Shown here: piece by piece, positions 43,424 through 53,556 of the stretch
Layout of the letters: each line of letters starts with the position of its first letter
Position numbering within the stretch: the stretch's first letter is position 1
DNA from: Nitrosophilus labii
GTDB lineage: Bacteria; Campylobacterota; Campylobacteria; Campylobacterales; Nitratiruptoraceae
Direction: 5' to 3'
Length of the DNA: 64,000 nt
Assembly (NCBI RefSeq): GCF_014466985.1
Contig: NZ_AP022826.1
Span: forward strand, 1,798,001 to 1,862,000
Translations under genes and position numbers: made by a program
The notes under the pieces: generated by a model
Told to the model about the DNA's origin: nothing
What the model saw: only the letters and a program-made list of their open reading frames with translations
Database searches by the model: none

Positions 43424-43774
43424 TTAAACCAACTCTATAAATGCCATAGGTGCTGCGTCACCTCTTCTTATCCTTGTTCTTACTATTCTAGTATAACCAC
43501 CTTCTCTATTTTGATAATTAGGCGCTATCTCATTTACAAGTTTTTTAGTCGCTTCTTTATCCTGAAGATAAGCAAACACTTCACGATGAGCGTTAAAATC
43601 GCCTTTTTTTGCTTTTGTTATAAGCTTTTCTATATAGCTTCTAAGTGTTTTGGCTTTTGCTACCGTAGTCTCAATTTTTCCGTTCATTATCAATGCAATA
43701 GCTAGATTTTTAAGCAAAGCTTTTCTATGAGAGCTTGTTCTCCCTAGTTTTCTATATCCATGTTTATGTCTCAT
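43424..43774 (-). CDS. rplQ: 50S ribosomal protein L17
   Basis: Large-subunit protein at the polypeptide exit. 116 residues, starting with the diagnostic [20 protein letters not shown] and ending [22 protein letters not shown]. It is the last gene of the alpha operon, 10 bases after rpoA, and is followed by the hairpin at 43364-43416. Confidence 0.97.
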   Translation of the reverse strand: MRHKHGYRKLGRTSSHRKALLKNLAIALIMNGKIETTVAKAKTLRSYIEKLITKAKKGDFNAHREVFAYLQDKEATKKLVNEIAPNYQNREGGYTRIVRTRIRRGDAAPMAFIELV

Positions 43775-43784
43775 AAACCATCCT

Positions 43785-44780
43785 TTAAGACTTTATCTTT
43801 TCTATTTTCTTTTTTAAAACTTCTAATTCTTTAGCAGAAAGATTTTGCATCTTCTGTGTAATCTCATCTATTTTCTCTTTTATCTCTTCAAGAGATTTTT
43901 TTCCGAGATTTTTTATATTTTTTAGCTCATCTTCACTCATTAAAACTAGTTCACCGATATATTCAATACCTGCTCTTTCAAGACAGTTGTGACTTCTAGC
44001 GCTTAGGTTTAGAGTATCGATCTTTTGTAAAAGTTTTTTAAGTTCGGCTGAGTTTTCTTCAGAATCATTTTCAGCAATAATCTGAACATTTAATTCGTTA
44101 TTAAATACGGACATCTGTTTGTACATTACAGATAAGGCATCTTTAAAAGCAGTGATAGGCTCTATTTGTCCATCTGTTTCAATATAAAATACAATCTTTT
44201 CAAAATTCGGATTATCTTCTACCAAGACTTTTTCTATATCATAAACCGCTTTTTTCACAGGAGTAAAAAAAGCATCCAATGGAAGATAACCTTCAGGTAA
44301 TTCATCTCTTATCTCTTCACTAGGCACATAGCCTATACCTTTATGAATAATCAAAGAAAATTGAAGATTCGCATCTTCATTTAATGTTGCTAAAAAGGCA
44401 TCTGGCGTTACTATCTCTATATCTTCATTCTCTAGATCTTTTCCATAAATCTCTTTTGGGCCGCTAAACTCGTACGTTACCTCTTTTTTATCGCTTTCAT
44501 CTCTTATTTTAAATCTTATGTTTTTAAGATTTATGATAAAAACAGCCACATCCTCTAACATTCCTCTTATACTATCAAACTCATGAGACACGCCTTCAAT
44601 CTTTATAGCAACTGGTGAATAACCGATAGAGCTACTAAGAAGAAGTCTTCTTAGAGGATGTGCTAAAGAGATTGCATAACCACTTTCAAACGGATATGCT
44701 TCAATTTTTATACTATTTTCTCCAAGTTGTGTAACTTCAACTTCCGAAGGCATAAAAGGTGCTGTTTTGATTTTTTTCAT
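43785..44780 (-). CDS. rpoA: RNA polymerase alpha subunit
   Basis: Assembly platform and promoter UP-element contact of RNA polymerase. 331 residues: alpha-NTD about 1-230 ([17 protein letters not shown] near the start) and alpha-CTD about 255-320 with the DNA-binding [19 protein letters not shown] and [15 protein letters not shown]. Unusually, a heptamer-type repeat array lies between it and rpsD, so it may be partly separated from the upstream ribosomal genes. Confidence 0.97.
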   Translation of the reverse strand: MKKIKTAPFMPSEVEVTQLGENSIKIEAYPFESGYAISLAHPLRRLLLSSSIGYSPVAIKIEGVSHEFDSIRGMLEDVAVFIINLKNIRFKIRDESDKKEVTYEFSGPKEIYGKDLENEDIEIVTPDAFLATLNEDANLQFSLIIHKGIGYVPSEEIRDELPEGYLPLDAFFTPVKKAVYDIEKVLVEDNPNFEKIVFYIETDGQIEPITAFKDALSVMYKQMSVFNNELNVQIIAENDSEENSAELKKLLQKIDTLNLSARSHNCLERAGIEYIGELVLMSEDELKNIKNLGKKSLEEIKEKIDEITQKMQNLSAKELEVLKKKIEKIKS

Positions 44781-44810
44781 TGCTAACTCTCTCTTTTTGA
44801 ATTTTTTATA

Positions 44811-44866
44811 AGGTTGAAGGTTGAAGGTTGAAGGAAATTACTGCTCCTTCCTTCTGCCTTCTACCT
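44811..44866. repeat. Heptamer array between rpsD and rpoA
   Basis: AGGTTGA repeated three times (44811-44834) faces CCTTCCTTCTGCCTTCTACC (44846-44865). The arms are partly complementary (GAAGG against CCTTC) and 7-base phased. It touches the rpsD stop codon and lies within the alpha operon, so it may attenuate or be a site of processing between rpsD and rpoA. Confidence 0.55.
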
Positions 44867-44867
44867 A

Positions 44868-45494
44868 TTACTTAGAGTATAGCTCGACTATTAGACGCTC
44901 TTCGATTGGGATAGCTATCTCTTCTCTTTCTGGAAGTCTTGTAAATATTCCGAAAACTTTCTCTTTATCAACATCAACCCAAGGAACTATTCCAGTTTGA
45001 TTAGAAAGTTCAATCGCTCTTTGTATTTGAGGATTATTTTTACTTTTTTCTCTTATCTCAATTTTTTGTCCAGGCTTAACTCTGTAAGAAGGAATATTTA
45101 CTCTCTTACCGTCAACTAAAACGTGTCCATGATTAACTAATTGTCTTGCAAATCTTCTAGTAGTTGCAAAGCCCATTCTATAAACTACGTTATCTAATCT
45201 TCTCTCAAGTAGAATGATAAGATTCTCCCCAGTATTGCCTTCCATTCTACTTGCTTCTTTGAAAAGATTTCTAAACTGTTTTTCGGCTACGCCATACATA
45301 TATTTAGCTTTTTGTTTCTCTCTAAGCTGCAATCCGTATTCGGAAATTTTCGCTCTTCTTTGTCCATGTTGCCCTGGTGCGTATGGTCTTTTCTCTAATG
45401 CGCTCTTACCGGCAAGTCTTCTTTCGCCTTTAAGAGCAAGACTTACACCTAGACGTCTCTCTATTTTTTCAACCGGACCTCTATATCTTGCCAT
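44868..45494 (-). CDS. rpsD: 30S ribosomal protein S4
   Basis: Primary 16S-rRNA-binding protein and, in several bacteria, autoregulator of the alpha operon. 208 residues, starting [19 protein letters not shown]. The N-terminal region has no cysteines (the zinc-free form), followed by the S4 RNA-binding domain ([33 protein letters not shown]). It ends ELYSK as usual. Confidence 0.97.
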   Translation of the reverse strand: MARYRGPVEKIERRLGVSLALKGERRLAGKSALEKRPYAPGQHGQRRAKISEYGLQLREKQKAKYMYGVAEKQFRNLFKEASRMEGNTGENLIILLERRLDNVVYRMGFATTRRFARQLVNHGHVLVDGKRVNIPSYRVKPGQKIEIREKSKNNPQIQRAIELSNQTGIVPWVDVDKEKVFGIFTRLPEREEIAIPIEERLIVELYSK

Positions 45495-45549
45495 AGTTTC
45501 TCCTAATACTTTTTAATTCTCTAAACTTCAGCGTACCGTAATAAATAGA

Positions 45550-45939
45550 TTATACTCTTCTTCTTTTCGGAGGCCTACACCCGTTATGCGGTAAAGGTGT
45601 GATATCTTTGAAAAACAAAACTTTTATCCCCTCAATCGCCCCTACAGTCTTTACTGCAGTATCTCTACCGCTTCCAGGACCTTGAACTTTGATACCTACT
45701 TCTTTTATGCCGTGCTCTTTAGCTTTAGTCATAGCATCTTCAACAGCTTGTTGAGCAGCAAATGGCGTAGACTTTTTGCTGCCTTTAAAACTAAGGCTTC
45801 CGGCACTACTCCATGCTATAACATTACCCATCTCATCGGTAACTGTTACAACAGTATTGTTAAAGGTAGCGTTAATAAACACAATACCTTTTGCAATATT
45901 CTTTTTAACTACTTTTTTTCTTGTTTTTCTTTTTGCCAT
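45550..45939 (-). CDS. rpsK: 30S ribosomal protein S11
   Basis: Platform protein of the small subunit contacting mRNA near the E site. 129 residues with [31 protein letters not shown] and the terminal [11 protein letters not shown], all diagnostic. 11 bases after rpsM. Confidence 0.97.
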   Translation of the reverse strand: MAKRKTRKKVVKKNIAKGIVFINATFNNTVVTVTDEMGNVIAWSSAGSLSFKGSKKSTPFAAQQAVEDAMTKAKEHGIKEVGIKVQGPGSGRDTAVKTVGAIEGIKVLFFKDITPLPHNGCRPPKRRRV

Positions 45940-45950
45940 CCATCAATCCT

Positions 45951-46313
45951 TTACTTAGATCCTACTGTTTTCTTTTTACCTTTTCTAGTTCTGGCATTAG
46001 TTTTGGTTCTTTGACCTCTAACTGGAAGACCTCTTCTATGTCTAAGACCTCTATAACAGCCAATATCCATTAGAGCTTTTATATCCATAGCTACTTTACG
46101 TCTTAGATCACCCTCTACCATATAGTTATCTCTGATCTCTTTGTTAATTTTAGCCACTTCTTCTTCTGTCAGTTCATGAACTCTTTTGTCATAGCTGATC
46201 CCTGTAGCATCCAAAATTTTTCTGGAAGTAGTCAAGCCTATACCGTAAATATAGGTCAATGCATACTCCATTCTTTTGCTTTTCGGTAAATCTACACCTG
46301 CAATCCTTGCCAT
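45951..46313 (-). CDS. rpsM: 30S ribosomal protein S13
   Basis: Head protein of the small subunit that contacts the P-site tRNA. 120 residues starting [20 protein letters not shown], with [20 protein letters not shown] near the end. It follows rpmJ by 3 bases. Confidence 0.97.
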   Translation of the reverse strand: MARIAGVDLPKSKRMEYALTYIYGIGLTTSRKILDATGISYDKRVHELTEEEVAKINKEIRDNYMVEGDLRRKVAMDIKALMDIGCYRGLRHRRGLPVRGQRTKTNARTRKGKKKTVGSK

Positions 46314-46316
46314 TTA

Positions 46317-46430
46317 CTATCCTTGTCTCTGTTTATGTTTTGGATTTTCGCAAATTACTCTAATAACACCTTTTCGCTTAATGATTTTGCATTTTTCGCA
46401 CATCTTTTTAACAGATGGTCTAACCTTCAT
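46317..46430 (-). CDS. rpmJ: 50S ribosomal protein L36
   Basis: Smallest large-subunit protein, 37 residues: [20 protein letters not shown], then [17 protein letters not shown]. The zinc ligands C11, C14, C27 and H32 are present, so this is the C+ form. A GGAG-type ribosome-binding site precedes the ATG at 46430. It stands in its usual place before rpsM. Confidence 0.95.
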   Translation of the reverse strand: MKVRPSVKKMCEKCKIIKRKGVIRVICENPKHKQRQG

Positions 46431-46447
46431 TGTATCTCCTTAAAATT

Positions 46448-46574
46448 AGGTAGAAGGGTGAAGGGAAGGATGAAGGGCGAAGGATGAAGGGTGAAGGGCG
46501 AAGGATGAAGGAACGTTTTCCTTCTACCTTCTGCCTCCTGCCTTCTGCCTTCTACAGCCTTCTACCTTCTACCT
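46448..46574. repeat. Heptamer array between infA and rpmJ
   Basis: The left arm is a run of GAAGGGT/GAAGGGC/GAAGGAT units (46453-46512). The right arm is a run of CCTTCTA/CCTTCTG units (46519-46574). The arms are complementary in 7-base steps and could form one long G-C-containing hairpin with many registers. It is the largest array in the window after the one at 41006-41123 and lies in the 312-base gap upstream of rpmJ. Confidence 0.75.
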
Positions 46575-46742
46575 TAACCCCCAAACAAACTGCACTGTTT
46601 ACGGTACGCTTTAGGTTTAATGAGTTTAATTAAACCAATCCTTGTAAGAAGAGTGCTACTTCTTACAAAGATTCTTCGCGCAGTTCCCTAGAAAGGGACA
46701 AAATTGTACTAAAATAGAGCTTAATTTAAGATAAATTTTAGA
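46575..46742 (-). promoter_or_regulatory. Structured leader region upstream of rpmJ-rpsM
   Basis: Between infA and the heptamer array lie three hairpins: TCCCT/AGGGA around AGAA (46685-46698), TTGTAAGAAG/CTTCTTACAA around a 7-base loop (46642-46668), and GGTTTAAT/ATTAAACC around a 7-base loop (46614-46636). A possible -10 box TACAAT lies on the minus strand at 46708-46703, just upstream of the first hairpin. Together they suggest a separate promoter and structured leader for the alpha operon, possibly a ribosomal-protein autoregulatory site. No known leader family is recognised. Confidence 0.5.
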
Positions 46743-46961
46743 TTATTTGTATCTAAAGGTTATCCTACCTTTATCTAAACTATACGGTGTCAACTCAACC
46801 TTAACTTTATCACCTGGTAATATTTTAATATAATGCATTCTCATTTTGCCTGCAATATGGCACAATACAACATGTCCATTTTCAAGTTCTACTCTAAATG
46901 TTGCATTAGGTAGAGCCTCTTTAACTATACCGTCAACTTCTATTACATCATCCTTAGCCAT
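46743..46961 (-). CDS. infA: Translation initiation factor IF-1
   Basis: S1-fold factor that occupies the A site during initiation. 72 residues, starting [19 protein letters not shown] and ending [15 protein letters not shown], the standard sequence. In the spc-alpha junction after map, followed by the structured leader region. Confidence 0.97.
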   Translation of the reverse strand: MAKDDVIEVDGIVKEALPNATFRVELENGHVVLCHIAGKMRMHYIKILPGDKVKVELTPYSLDKGRITFRYK

Positions 46962-47022
46962 TTTACCTCCTATTTTTTATTGAGTGGTTTATCTTTAGTA
47001 TGTAGTAACAAATAAATGCCAA

Positions 47023-47781
47023 TCAAACTTTACTTAAAATTTCGGCTTTCCCTTCTATTATTGCTACAGTATGCTCATAATGAGCACCATTAAGTCCATC
47101 TTCACTAACTACTGACCACTTATCTTCTAATATTTTTGGAGTCCCACTTTTTTGGCAGATCATAGGCTCTAAACAAAAAACCATTCCATTTTTGATTTTA
47201 GGGCCGCTTTTTGGTGAGCCATGCTCTAGATAGTTAGGAATTTCAGGTTCTTCATGCGGCTTTTTTCCGATACCATGCCCGCAAAACCCATGAAGTGGAA
47301 CAAAACCACGAGATTTTATAAATTTCTCGATCTCAAAACTAAGTTCTTTAAATCTAAGTCCCGGTTTTATCAGTTCTATAGCGAAATAAAGAGTCTCCTT
47401 CGCACATAAAACGAGCTCTTTATCTCTTTCGCTAACATCTCCTACACAAACTGTTATAGCCGCATCTCCATACCAACCATCAAGCTCAGTACCTATATCT
47501 AGACCTATAATATCACCTTCTTTAAGTCTATAATCAGTAGGAATACCATGAATTATAACCTGATTTACTGAAGTACACACAGAAGCAGGAAAGCCGTAAA
47601 GGCCTTTAAATGAGGGGCGTGCTCCGTAGTCTCTTATAAACTCTTCTCCTAGTTTATCTAATTCTTTCAAAGAGATGCCGGGAACACATTTTTCCTTTAA
47701 ATACTCTAAAGTTTTAGCTACTATAATATTGGCTTTTCTTAGAGCTTCAATTTCATTAGGTTTTCTTATCGCAATAGACAT
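47023..47781 (-). CDS. map: Methionine aminopeptidase type I
   Basis: Removes the initiator methionine from nascent proteins. 252 residues with the metal ligands in GLDIGTELDGWYGDAAITV (two Asp), FCGHGIGKKPHEEPEI (His) and FCLEPMI and YEHTVAI (two Glu). It overlaps secY by one base and is translationally coupled to it. Confidence 0.97.
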   Translation of the reverse strand: MSIAIRKPNEIEALRKANIIVAKTLEYLKEKCVPGISLKELDKLGEEFIRDYGARPSFKGLYGFPASVCTSVNQVIIHGIPTDYRLKEGDIIGLDIGTELDGWYGDAAITVCVGDVSERDKELVLCAKETLYFAIELIKPGLRFKELSFEIEKFIKSRGFVPLHGFCGHGIGKKPHEEPEIPNYLEHGSPKSGPKIKNGMVFCLEPMICQKSGTPKILEDKWSVVSEDGLNGAHYEHTVAIIEGKAEILSKV

Positions 47782-49043
47782 TAAAGACCTACAGCACTTA
47801 ATGTCTCATATTTGTTCATATATATCTGTGCCTCAATTTTTCTCATTGTATCAAGAGCAACTTGAACCACTATCAATACCGCAGTTCCTCCAAAATAAAA
47901 AGGCACACCCATACCTTTTACCAATATCCATGGTAAAGTAGAAATGATTCCTAGATAAATTGCTCCCCAAAATGTCAACCTGCTCGCTACTTCATTTAAA
48001 AACTCTGCGGTATGTTCTCCAGGTCTAACTCCGGGGATAAATCCGCCTTGTCTTTTTAAATTTTCCGCTATATCTTTTGCATTAAATACAATTGAAGCAT
48101 AGAAATAAGCAAAAAATACAACTAGAAAAAACATTAAGATATTAAACAGATATCCGTTTGGATTAAGAATATCTGATATCTTTTGAATGATAGGATTAGT
48201 ACTCGCTTGTAAAATTGTTGACGGAAACATCAATATAGCCGAAGCAAAAATAGGCGGAATAACTCCACTTAAATTTACCTTGATAGGGATGTAGTTCATT
48301 ACTCTTTTTTTCTGATTTTGCATCATTACTTTTCTAGAATATGAAACCGGTATTCTTCTCTCACCTAGCTCAACATATATAATAAATCCGACTGTTAAAA
48401 GTATAATTGCAAATATAGCTATCAAAATTAAGAAGTTAAGTTCACCTGTATTTACAAGATTTATCGTTCCAGCAATTGCTGACGGAATACCAGATACTAT
48501 ACCTGCAAAGATTATGAGTGATATACCGTTTCCTATTCCTCTTTGGGTAATCTGTTCCCCTATCCACATCAATATCATTGTTCCAGCTAGCATAGATATA
48601 GCAGCTACTGTGATAAATGTTGGCATATCGATCATAATTGCGCTCTCGCCGCCGCGTCCAGTAAGGCTTTGTAAACCAATAGAAACACCGACTGCCTGAA
48701 CTAAGGTAATTGCTATGGTTGCATATCTAATAATCTGCATATATTTAACCATCCCATCTCTCTCTTTTTTCATCTGCCCAAGAGATGGGAATGTAGCCGC
48801 TAATAGTTCCATAATAATCGAAGCAGTAATATAAGGCATAATACCTAAAGAGATGATACTAAGTCTCTCAACAGCGTTACCGCTAAACATATTAAATAGC
48901 CCCAAGGCATTACCTGCCTGGGAGTCGAAAAACTCTTTTACAACGTCAATATTCACACCAGGAACTGGAACATAAGCTAATACTCTATAAATAAACAGAA
49001 AGCCTAGTGTTATTAGTATCTTATTTAAAAGAGCTTTATTCAT
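47781..49043 (-). CDS. secY: Protein translocase subunit SecY
   Basis: Central pore of the Sec translocon, inner membrane. 420 residues with ten transmembrane helices. It has the plug/TM2 region PYITASIIMELLAA, the conserved QRGIGNGISLIIFAGIV and the C-terminal GTAVLIVVQVALDTMRKIEAQ. One-base overlaps with both map and rplO. Confidence 0.97.
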   Translation of the reverse strand: MNKALLNKILITLGFLFIYRVLAYVPVPGVNIDVVKEFFDSQAGNALGLFNMFSGNAVERLSIISLGIMPYITASIIMELLAATFPSLGQMKKERDGMVKYMQIIRYATIAITLVQAVGVSIGLQSLTGRGGESAIMIDMPTFITVAAISMLAGTMILMWIGEQITQRGIGNGISLIIFAGIVSGIPSAIAGTINLVNTGELNFLILIAIFAIILLTVGFIIYVELGERRIPVSYSRKVMMQNQKKRVMNYIPIKVNLSGVIPPIFASAILMFPSTILQASTNPIIQKISDILNPNGYLFNILMFFLVVFFAYFYASIVFNAKDIAENLKRQGGFIPGVRPGEHTAEFLNEVASRLTFWGAIYLGIISTLPWILVKGMGVPFYFGGTAVLIVVQVALDTMRKIEAQIYMNKYETLSAVGL

Positions 49044-49444
49044 TATTTTTGTCCGCTGTAAGTAATATTTTCATCTTTTATCTTATTAACTATATCTTTT
49101 ACACCTGAACCAATAAGTTTAACTTTAGTTACTTTCTTAGTCATCTTATGAACACTTCTTATAGTGTCCATTGTTATTTCATCAAGTTCTGCAACTTTTT
49201 TTACTTTATCAACATTGATTACATACGGTTTTACAACATTTGAAGTAAAACCGATTTTAGGTAATCTTCTTTGAAGTGGTTGTTGCCCGCCTTCAAAACC
49301 TCTTTTTTGTTTATAACCAGTTCTACTTTTTTGTCCTTTTTGGCCTCTCGTAGCAGTTTTACCCATACCGCTACCCTGACCGCGTCCAACTCTTTTAGTC
49401 TTATGAGTACTTCCCGCTGCTGGTTGTAAGTTATGAAGTGCCAT
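49043..49444 (-). CDS. rplO: 50S ribosomal protein L15
   Basis: Late-assembly large-subunit protein. 133 residues with [20 protein letters not shown] and [19 protein letters not shown]. The gap to rpsE is only 26 bases, so the rpmD (L30) gene usually found here is absent, as is common in Campylobacterota. Confidence 0.96.
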   Translation of the reverse strand: MALHNLQPAAGSTHKTKRVGRGQGSGMGKTATRGQKGQKSRTGYKQKRGFEGGQQPLQRRLPKIGFTSNVVKPYVINVDKVKKVAELDEITMDTIRSVHKMTKKVTKVKLIGSGVKDIVNKIKDENITYSGQK

Positions 49445-49470
49445 CTATCTATCCTTAAATTTAATTTTGA

Positions 49471-49920
49471 CTATGCTTTAATTTTTCCAAGAGCTTCTAT
49501 TGTTGCTCTTACTAAGTTTGAAGGATTGTTAGATCCAAGTGATTTAGTCAAAATATCCTTAATTCCTGCAAGTTCAAGAACTGGCCTTGCAGCACCACCG
49601 GCAATAACCCCAGTACCTTCACTGGCCGGTTTTAAAATAATTTTACTTGCATTATATTTATGAGTAATATCATGAGCAATGGTTGAACCTTTGATATTTA
49701 CGGTAGTTATATTTTTAAAAGCGTTGTCAACAGCCTTTTTAATAGCATCTGGTACCTCTTTTGCTTTACCGATACCGTAACCTACATGTCCTTTTTTATC
49801 TCCTACAACAACTAAAGCACTAAATCTAAATCTTCTACCGCCTTTTACAACCTTTGTAACTCTACCGATATTAACAACTACCTCTTCAAACTCTTCTCTA
49901 TTCCACTTTTCCATAGTCAC
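49471..49920 (-). CDS. rpsE: 30S ribosomal protein S5
   Basis: Decoding-accuracy protein of the small subunit. 149 residues: N-terminal dsRNA-binding-like domain ([40 protein letters not shown]) and C-terminal domain with [20 protein letters not shown]. Confidence 0.97.
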   Translation of the reverse strand: MTMEKWNREEFEEVVVNIGRVTKVVKGGRRFRFSALVVVGDKKGHVGYGIGKAKEVPDAIKKAVDNAFKNITTVNIKGSTIAHDITHKYNASKIILKPASEGTGVIAGGAARPVLELAGIKDILTKSLGSNNPSNLVRATIEALGKIKA

Positions 49921-49925
49921 AACCT

Positions 49926-50282
49926 TTAAAACTTAATTCCGTTTTCTCTAAGTGCATCCGCAAAAGATGCAACTACACCATGGTAAAGATAACCGTTTCT
50001 ATCAAATACGATTGTCTCAATACCTTTTGCTTTTAGCTGTTCAGCCATTACTGAAGCAACTTTTTTTACATCTTCTTTATTAGCTTTCAAACCCATTTTT
50101 GCCCCATCAGCATACGCTATAGTATGTCCTTTAGTATCATCAATGGCTTGAGCGTAAAAGTGTCTGTTTGATTTAAATACTGAAACTCTCGGTCTACTTT
50201 CGCAGCCGGTTATCTTACCTCTAACTCTTCTTTTTCTTTTTATTCTTAGTCTATTTTTTTTTCTTTGAATTGATTCTCTCAT
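49926..50282 (-). CDS. rplR: 50S ribosomal protein L18
   Basis: 5S-rRNA-binding large-subunit protein. 118 residues with [20 protein letters not shown] and [20 protein letters not shown], both diagnostic. Five bases before rpsE. Confidence 0.96.
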   Translation of the reverse strand: MRESIQRKKNRLRIKRKRRVRGKITGCESRPRVSVFKSNRHFYAQAIDDTKGHTIAYADGAKMGLKANKEDVKKVASVMAEQLKAKGIETIVFDRNGYLYHGVVASFADALRENGIKF

Positions 50283-50297
50283 GAGACACGCCCCTTA

Positions 50298-50834
50298 CTA
50301 TTTCTTAGCTGTCTTACCAGCTTTTCTGATGATAACTTCATCCACGTACTTCACGCCTTTTCCTTTGTAAGGCTCAGGCGGTCTAAAACTTCTAATTTTT
50401 GCAGCAACTTGACCAACTTGCTGCTTATCATGACCTTTAACAATAATTATATTTTTTTCAACTTTTATTTCAATTCCTTCCGGAATAGGAAATATTACAG
50501 GATGTGAAAATCCAAGCTGTAGTTCTAGATTTTTTCCGCTAACCGCAGCTCTGTAACCAACACCGTTGATCTCTAGTCTCTTTTCGAATCCTTTAACGAG
50601 ACCTTCGATCATATTATTTGTCAAAGCTCTATATGTTCCCCAGAAAGCTCTGCTTTGTCTATCTTCACCTTTTGGTGAAAAAATGATTTTATTATCTTCA
50701 ATTTTTACATCAACATAATTTCTGGTATCCACCTCTTTTACAAGGTTTCCTTTCTTTGCTATTACTTTACCATCTTCAATCTTAACTTCTACACCTGATG
50801 GTATCTCTACAGGCTGTTTTCCTATTCTACTCAT
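50298..50834 (-). CDS. rplF: 50S ribosomal protein L6
   Basis: Large-subunit protein near the GTPase centre. 178 residues with two homologous halves. [16 protein letters not shown] at the start and the C-terminal [20 protein letters not shown] mark the family. Confidence 0.97.
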   Translation of the reverse strand: MSRIGKQPVEIPSGVEVKIEDGKVIAKKGNLVKEVDTRNYVDVKIEDNKIIFSPKGEDRQSRAFWGTYRALTNNMIEGLVKGFEKRLEINGVGYRAAVSGKNLELQLGFSHPVIFPIPEGIEIKVEKNIIIVKGHDKQQVGQVAAKIRSFRPPEPYKGKGVKYVDEVIIRKAGKTAKK

Positions 50835-50882
50835 TTTTTTCCTTTTTACGATATTTCTACGATTATACGAATGGATATCGTA

Positions 50883-51287
50883 TTACCAAACACTGCAAAG
50901 CAGTTCGCCACCAACACCTTTGGCGTATGCTTCATCATTAGGAAGGACACCTTTAGAGGTGCTTACAATAATAGTTCCATAACCGTTTTTAAATCTCTTT
51001 ATCTCATCCTTGCCTTTGTAGATTCTTCTACCTGGTTTAGATATTCTTTTTATCTCATTAATTACAGGCTTTTTAACTTTGCCTTGTTCTTCATATTTCA
51101 ATACTACATTGATGAACTTTTTATTTCCATCTTCGATAACTTTATAACTTTCGATATAACCTTTATCCTGCAATATTTTTACAATAGATTCAACAATTTT
51201 AGAGTATAAAAGTTTAGTAACCTCTTGTCTTCTCATGCTTGAATTTCTGATTCTAGTTATAGAATCTGCTATCATATCGTTAATCAA
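50883..51287 (-). CDS. rpsH: 30S ribosomal protein S8
   Basis: 16S-rRNA-binding protein that in other bacteria also represses the spc operon. The family start is [16 protein letters not shown]. The codon in front is TTG at 51287, with AAAGGAG six bases upstream, so TTG is taken as the start, giving about 134 residues rather than the 147-residue frame from 51326, whose extra residues match nothing. The C-terminal [11 protein letters not shown] is diagnostic. Confidence 0.94.
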   Translation of the reverse strand: MINDMIADSITRIRNSSMRRQEVTKLLYSKIVESIVKILQDKGYIESYKVIEDGNKKFINVVLKYEEQGKVKKPVINEIKRISKPGRRIYKGKDEIKRFKNGYGTIIVSTSKGVLPNDEAYAKGVGGELLCSVW

Positions 51288-51353
51288 TTTTATCTCCTTT
51301 TCGTGAATATCAAATAGGGTTCGCACATTCTGTGCGCTTCCTATTTGCGAAAA

Positions 51354-51539
51354 TTACCAGCTAGCTTTTCTAACGCCTGGTAATAACCCTTCGCTTGCCA
51401 TCTTTCTTAAACAGATTCTGCAAAGACCGAAATCTCTATAAACAGAGTGAGGTCTGCCGCAAATTCTACATCTTGTATAAGCTCTAACCTTGAATTTAGG
51501 CTTTCTTTTAGCCTTTGCTATCATACTTTTTTTCGCCAT
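51354..51539 (-). CDS. rpsN: 30S ribosomal protein S14 (zinc type)
   Basis: Small-subunit head protein. The 61-residue zinc-ribbon form with [20 protein letters not shown] supplies four cysteine ligands, and it ends PGVRKASW. It is the short C+ type rather than the longer zinc-free type. Confidence 0.96.
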   Translation of the reverse strand: MAKKSMIAKAKRKPKFKVRAYTRCRICGRPHSVYRDFGLCRICLRKMASEGLLPGVRKASW

Positions 51540-52093
51540 TATGATCTTCCTTTTGCAAATGGAAATCCAAGAAGCTCTAATAGCTTATAAGCTTCTTTAT
51601 CGTTGTCTGTTGACGTAACTATAGTAATATTCATCCCGTGAGTTTTCATAATGTTATCATAATCAACTTCAGGAAACATCAACTGCTCGTTTAGACCGAA
51701 ATTGTAATTTCCCCTTCCATCAAAACCGTTTCTTGGAAGACCTCTAAAGTCTTTCACTCTAGGAAGAGCTATATAGATTAATTTTTGGAGAAAGTTCCAC
51801 ATTCTATCACCTCTAAGTGTTACTTTAACACCTACAGGCATACCTTCTCTTATCTTAAATCCGGCCTCACTCTTTTTTGCTTTTGTAACTACAGCGTGCT
51901 GACCGGCGATAAGGCTTATAGTATCTTGGATGTTTTGCATCAATTTGCTGTCTCTACTTGCCTCGCCAGCGCCAACACTTATTACGATTTTTTCAAGTTT
52001 TGGCGTTAACATAGGATTTTTAATATCAAGTTCTTCTTTTAATGCAGGAATGACTCTTTCCGTATACTCTTTTTTTAGCTCTATTGTCTTCAT
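51539..52093 (-). CDS. rplE: 50S ribosomal protein L5
   Basis: 5S-rRNA and P-site tRNA contact. 184 residues with [39 protein letters not shown] and [20 protein letters not shown]. It overlaps rpsN by one base and rplX by four. Confidence 0.97.
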   Translation of the reverse strand: MKTIELKKEYTERVIPALKEELDIKNPMLTPKLEKIVISVGAGEASRDSKLMQNIQDTISLIAGQHAVVTKAKKSEAGFKIREGMPVGVKVTLRGDRMWNFLQKLIYIALPRVKDFRGLPRNGFDGRGNYNFGLNEQLMFPEVDYDNIMKTHGMNITIVTSTDNDKEAYKLLELLGFPFAKGRS

Positions 52094-52329
52094 TTGCCAC
52101 CTTCTACTTTACGAACGTTAGATATATGTATAGGCATCTCTTTATTGATAAAACCGCCTTCAGGATTCTCTTCAGTAGGTTTTACAGCCTTTTTGGCTAT
52201 TTTACATCCCGCCACTATAACTGCATCTTTTTTTGTAAGAACTTGCAACACTTCACCCGTTTTGCCTTTGTCGTCACCTGTGATGATCTCAACGATATCA
52301 CCCTTTTTAATTTTAAACTTCTTTGCCAT
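52090..52329 (-). CDS. rplX: 50S ribosomal protein L24
   Basis: Assembly initiator of the large subunit. 79 residues with the KOW motif [20 protein letters not shown] and a [18 protein letters not shown] segment. Short, as in other Campylobacterota. Confidence 0.96.
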   Translation of the reverse strand: MAKKFKIKKGDIVEIITGDDKGKTGEVLQVLTKKDAVIVAGCKIAKKAVKPTEENPEGGFINKEMPIHISNVRKVEGGK

Positions 52330-52697
52330 TACAGCACCTCCGGTGCAAGCGATACTATCTTCATATAGTTTTTGTATCTTACTTCCCTGCTAACAGGTCC
52401 GAAGATACGAGTTCCGATAGGCTCGCCTTTATTATCAAGGATAACAGCAGCGTTGTCATCAAATCTAATCAATGATCCATTTTCTCTTTGGATCTCTTTT
52501 TTAGTTCTAACAACAACGGCTTTTACTACTTGACCTTTTTTAACTTTACCATTTGGCAAAGCCTTTTTTACAGATGCAACTATTACGTCTCCGACAGAAG
52601 CATATCTTCTTTTACTTCCGCCTAAAACTTTAATACACATTATCTCTTTAGCGCCGCTGTTATCAGCAACGTTTAGTCTCGTAAAACTCTGTATCAT
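52329..52697 (-). CDS. rplN: 50S ribosomal protein L14
   Basis: Inter-subunit bridge protein. 122 residues, starting [20 protein letters not shown] and with [20 protein letters not shown], diagnostic. Confidence 0.97.
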   Translation of the reverse strand: MIQSFTRLNVADNSGAKEIMCIKVLGGSKRRYASVGDVIVASVKKALPNGKVKKGQVVKAVVVRTKKEIQRENGSLIRFDDNAAVILDNKGEPIGTRIFGPVSREVRYKNYMKIVSLAPEVL

Positions 52698-52948
52698 TAT
52701 TTAACTCCTGTAGAGACTATTCTTTTAAGCCTAAAAGATTTTCTCTTAGAGATTGGTCTGCACTCAATTGCAACAATTTCATCGCCTACGTTCACTTCGT
52801 TTCTCTCGTCATGAACTAGGTATTTTTTAAATCTTTTTACAATCTTATGGTATCTTGGATGTAAAACTTTTCTCTCTACAAGCAAAGATACTGTTTTATC
52901 TCCGCTCTTTTTTACAACGACACCCTGTATCTCTCTTTTATAAGCCAT
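52697..52948 (-). CDS. rpsQ: 30S ribosomal protein S17
   Basis: OB-fold small-subunit protein. 83 residues with [34 protein letters not shown], and [17 protein letters not shown]. Two bases after rpmC and overlapping rplN by one base. Confidence 0.96.
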   Translation of the reverse strand: MAYKREIQGVVVKKSGDKTVSLLVERKVLHPRYHKIVKRFKKYLVHDERNEVNVGDEIVAIECRPISKRKSFRLKRIVSTGVK

Positions 52949-52950
52949 TT

Positions 52951-53148
52951 TTACGCCCTTTTCATAGCAGAAATCGCAGTTTTTATTCTTGCGATATCTT
53001 TTCTAGTTTTTCTAATTTCGCTAGTATCTTGAAGCTGCATAGTTTTCAACTTGGCTCTTAGTTGAAAAAGCAGCAACTTTTTCTCCCTCAACAACCCTTC
53101 GAGCTCTTGTAGGCTCTTATCTTTTAACTCAGTATATTTCATTTTCAC
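52951..53148 (-). CDS. rpmC: 50S ribosomal protein L29
   Basis: Exit-tunnel docking-site protein. 65 residues with [20 protein letters not shown] and [15 protein letters not shown]. Its start overlaps the rplP end by 20 bases. Confidence 0.95.
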   Translation of the reverse strand: MKMKYTELKDKSLQELEGLLREKKLLLFQLRAKLKTMQLQDTSEIRKTRKDIARIKTAISAMKRA

Positions 53149-53554
53149 TCTCTTGCGTTACAATTTTTGTTTTAAAAGGTAGTTTGTATCTTGCAAGATC
53201 AAGAGCTTCTCTAGCTAAGCTCTCTTCAACGCCTGCCATTTCATAAATAATTCTGCCAGGCTTAATATTCATTACCCACTTTTCTACAGAACCTTTACCT
53301 TTACCCATCCTTGTCTCCAAAGGCTTCTTGGTTAAAGGTTTATCAGGGAAAACCCTAATCCATATTTTTCCGGTTCTTTTAACTTTTCTAGTCATAGCAA
53401 CCCTCGCCGCTTCTATCTGGCGAGAATCGATTCTTCCGTGCTCAAGAGCTTTAATACCGATATTTCCAAACGCAAGACTATTTCCTCTATAAGCCTTGCC
53501 TCTGTTTCTACCTTTTTGCTGTTTTCTGTATTTTGTCTTCTTTGGCATTAACAT
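53129..53554 (-). CDS. rplP: 50S ribosomal protein L16
   Basis: A-site region large-subunit protein. 141 residues starting [20 protein letters not shown], with [13 protein letters not shown]-like [20 protein letters not shown] and [15 protein letters not shown] 53554 is kept because the GAGG motif fits it and many L16 proteins begin MLMPK. Confidence 0.97.
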   Translation of the reverse strand: MLMPKKTKYRKQQKGRNRGKAYRGNSLAFGNIGIKALEHGRIDSRQIEAARVAMTRKVKRTGKIWIRVFPDKPLTKKPLETRMGKGKGSVEKWVMNIKPGRIIYEMAGVEESLAREALDLARYKLPFKTKIVTQESENEIY

Positions 53555-53556
53555 GA

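Noticed and set aside
46642-46668. A tRNA or known small RNA in the infA-rpmJ gap
   Set aside because: No cloverleaf, CCA end, SRP, 6S or RNase P motifs are seen. It is reported only as a structured leader.
49445-49470. Missing L30 (rpmD) gene between rpsE and rplO
   Set aside because: Only 26 bases separate the two genes, so no L30 frame is possible. This is a normal absence for the phylum rather than a deletion event.
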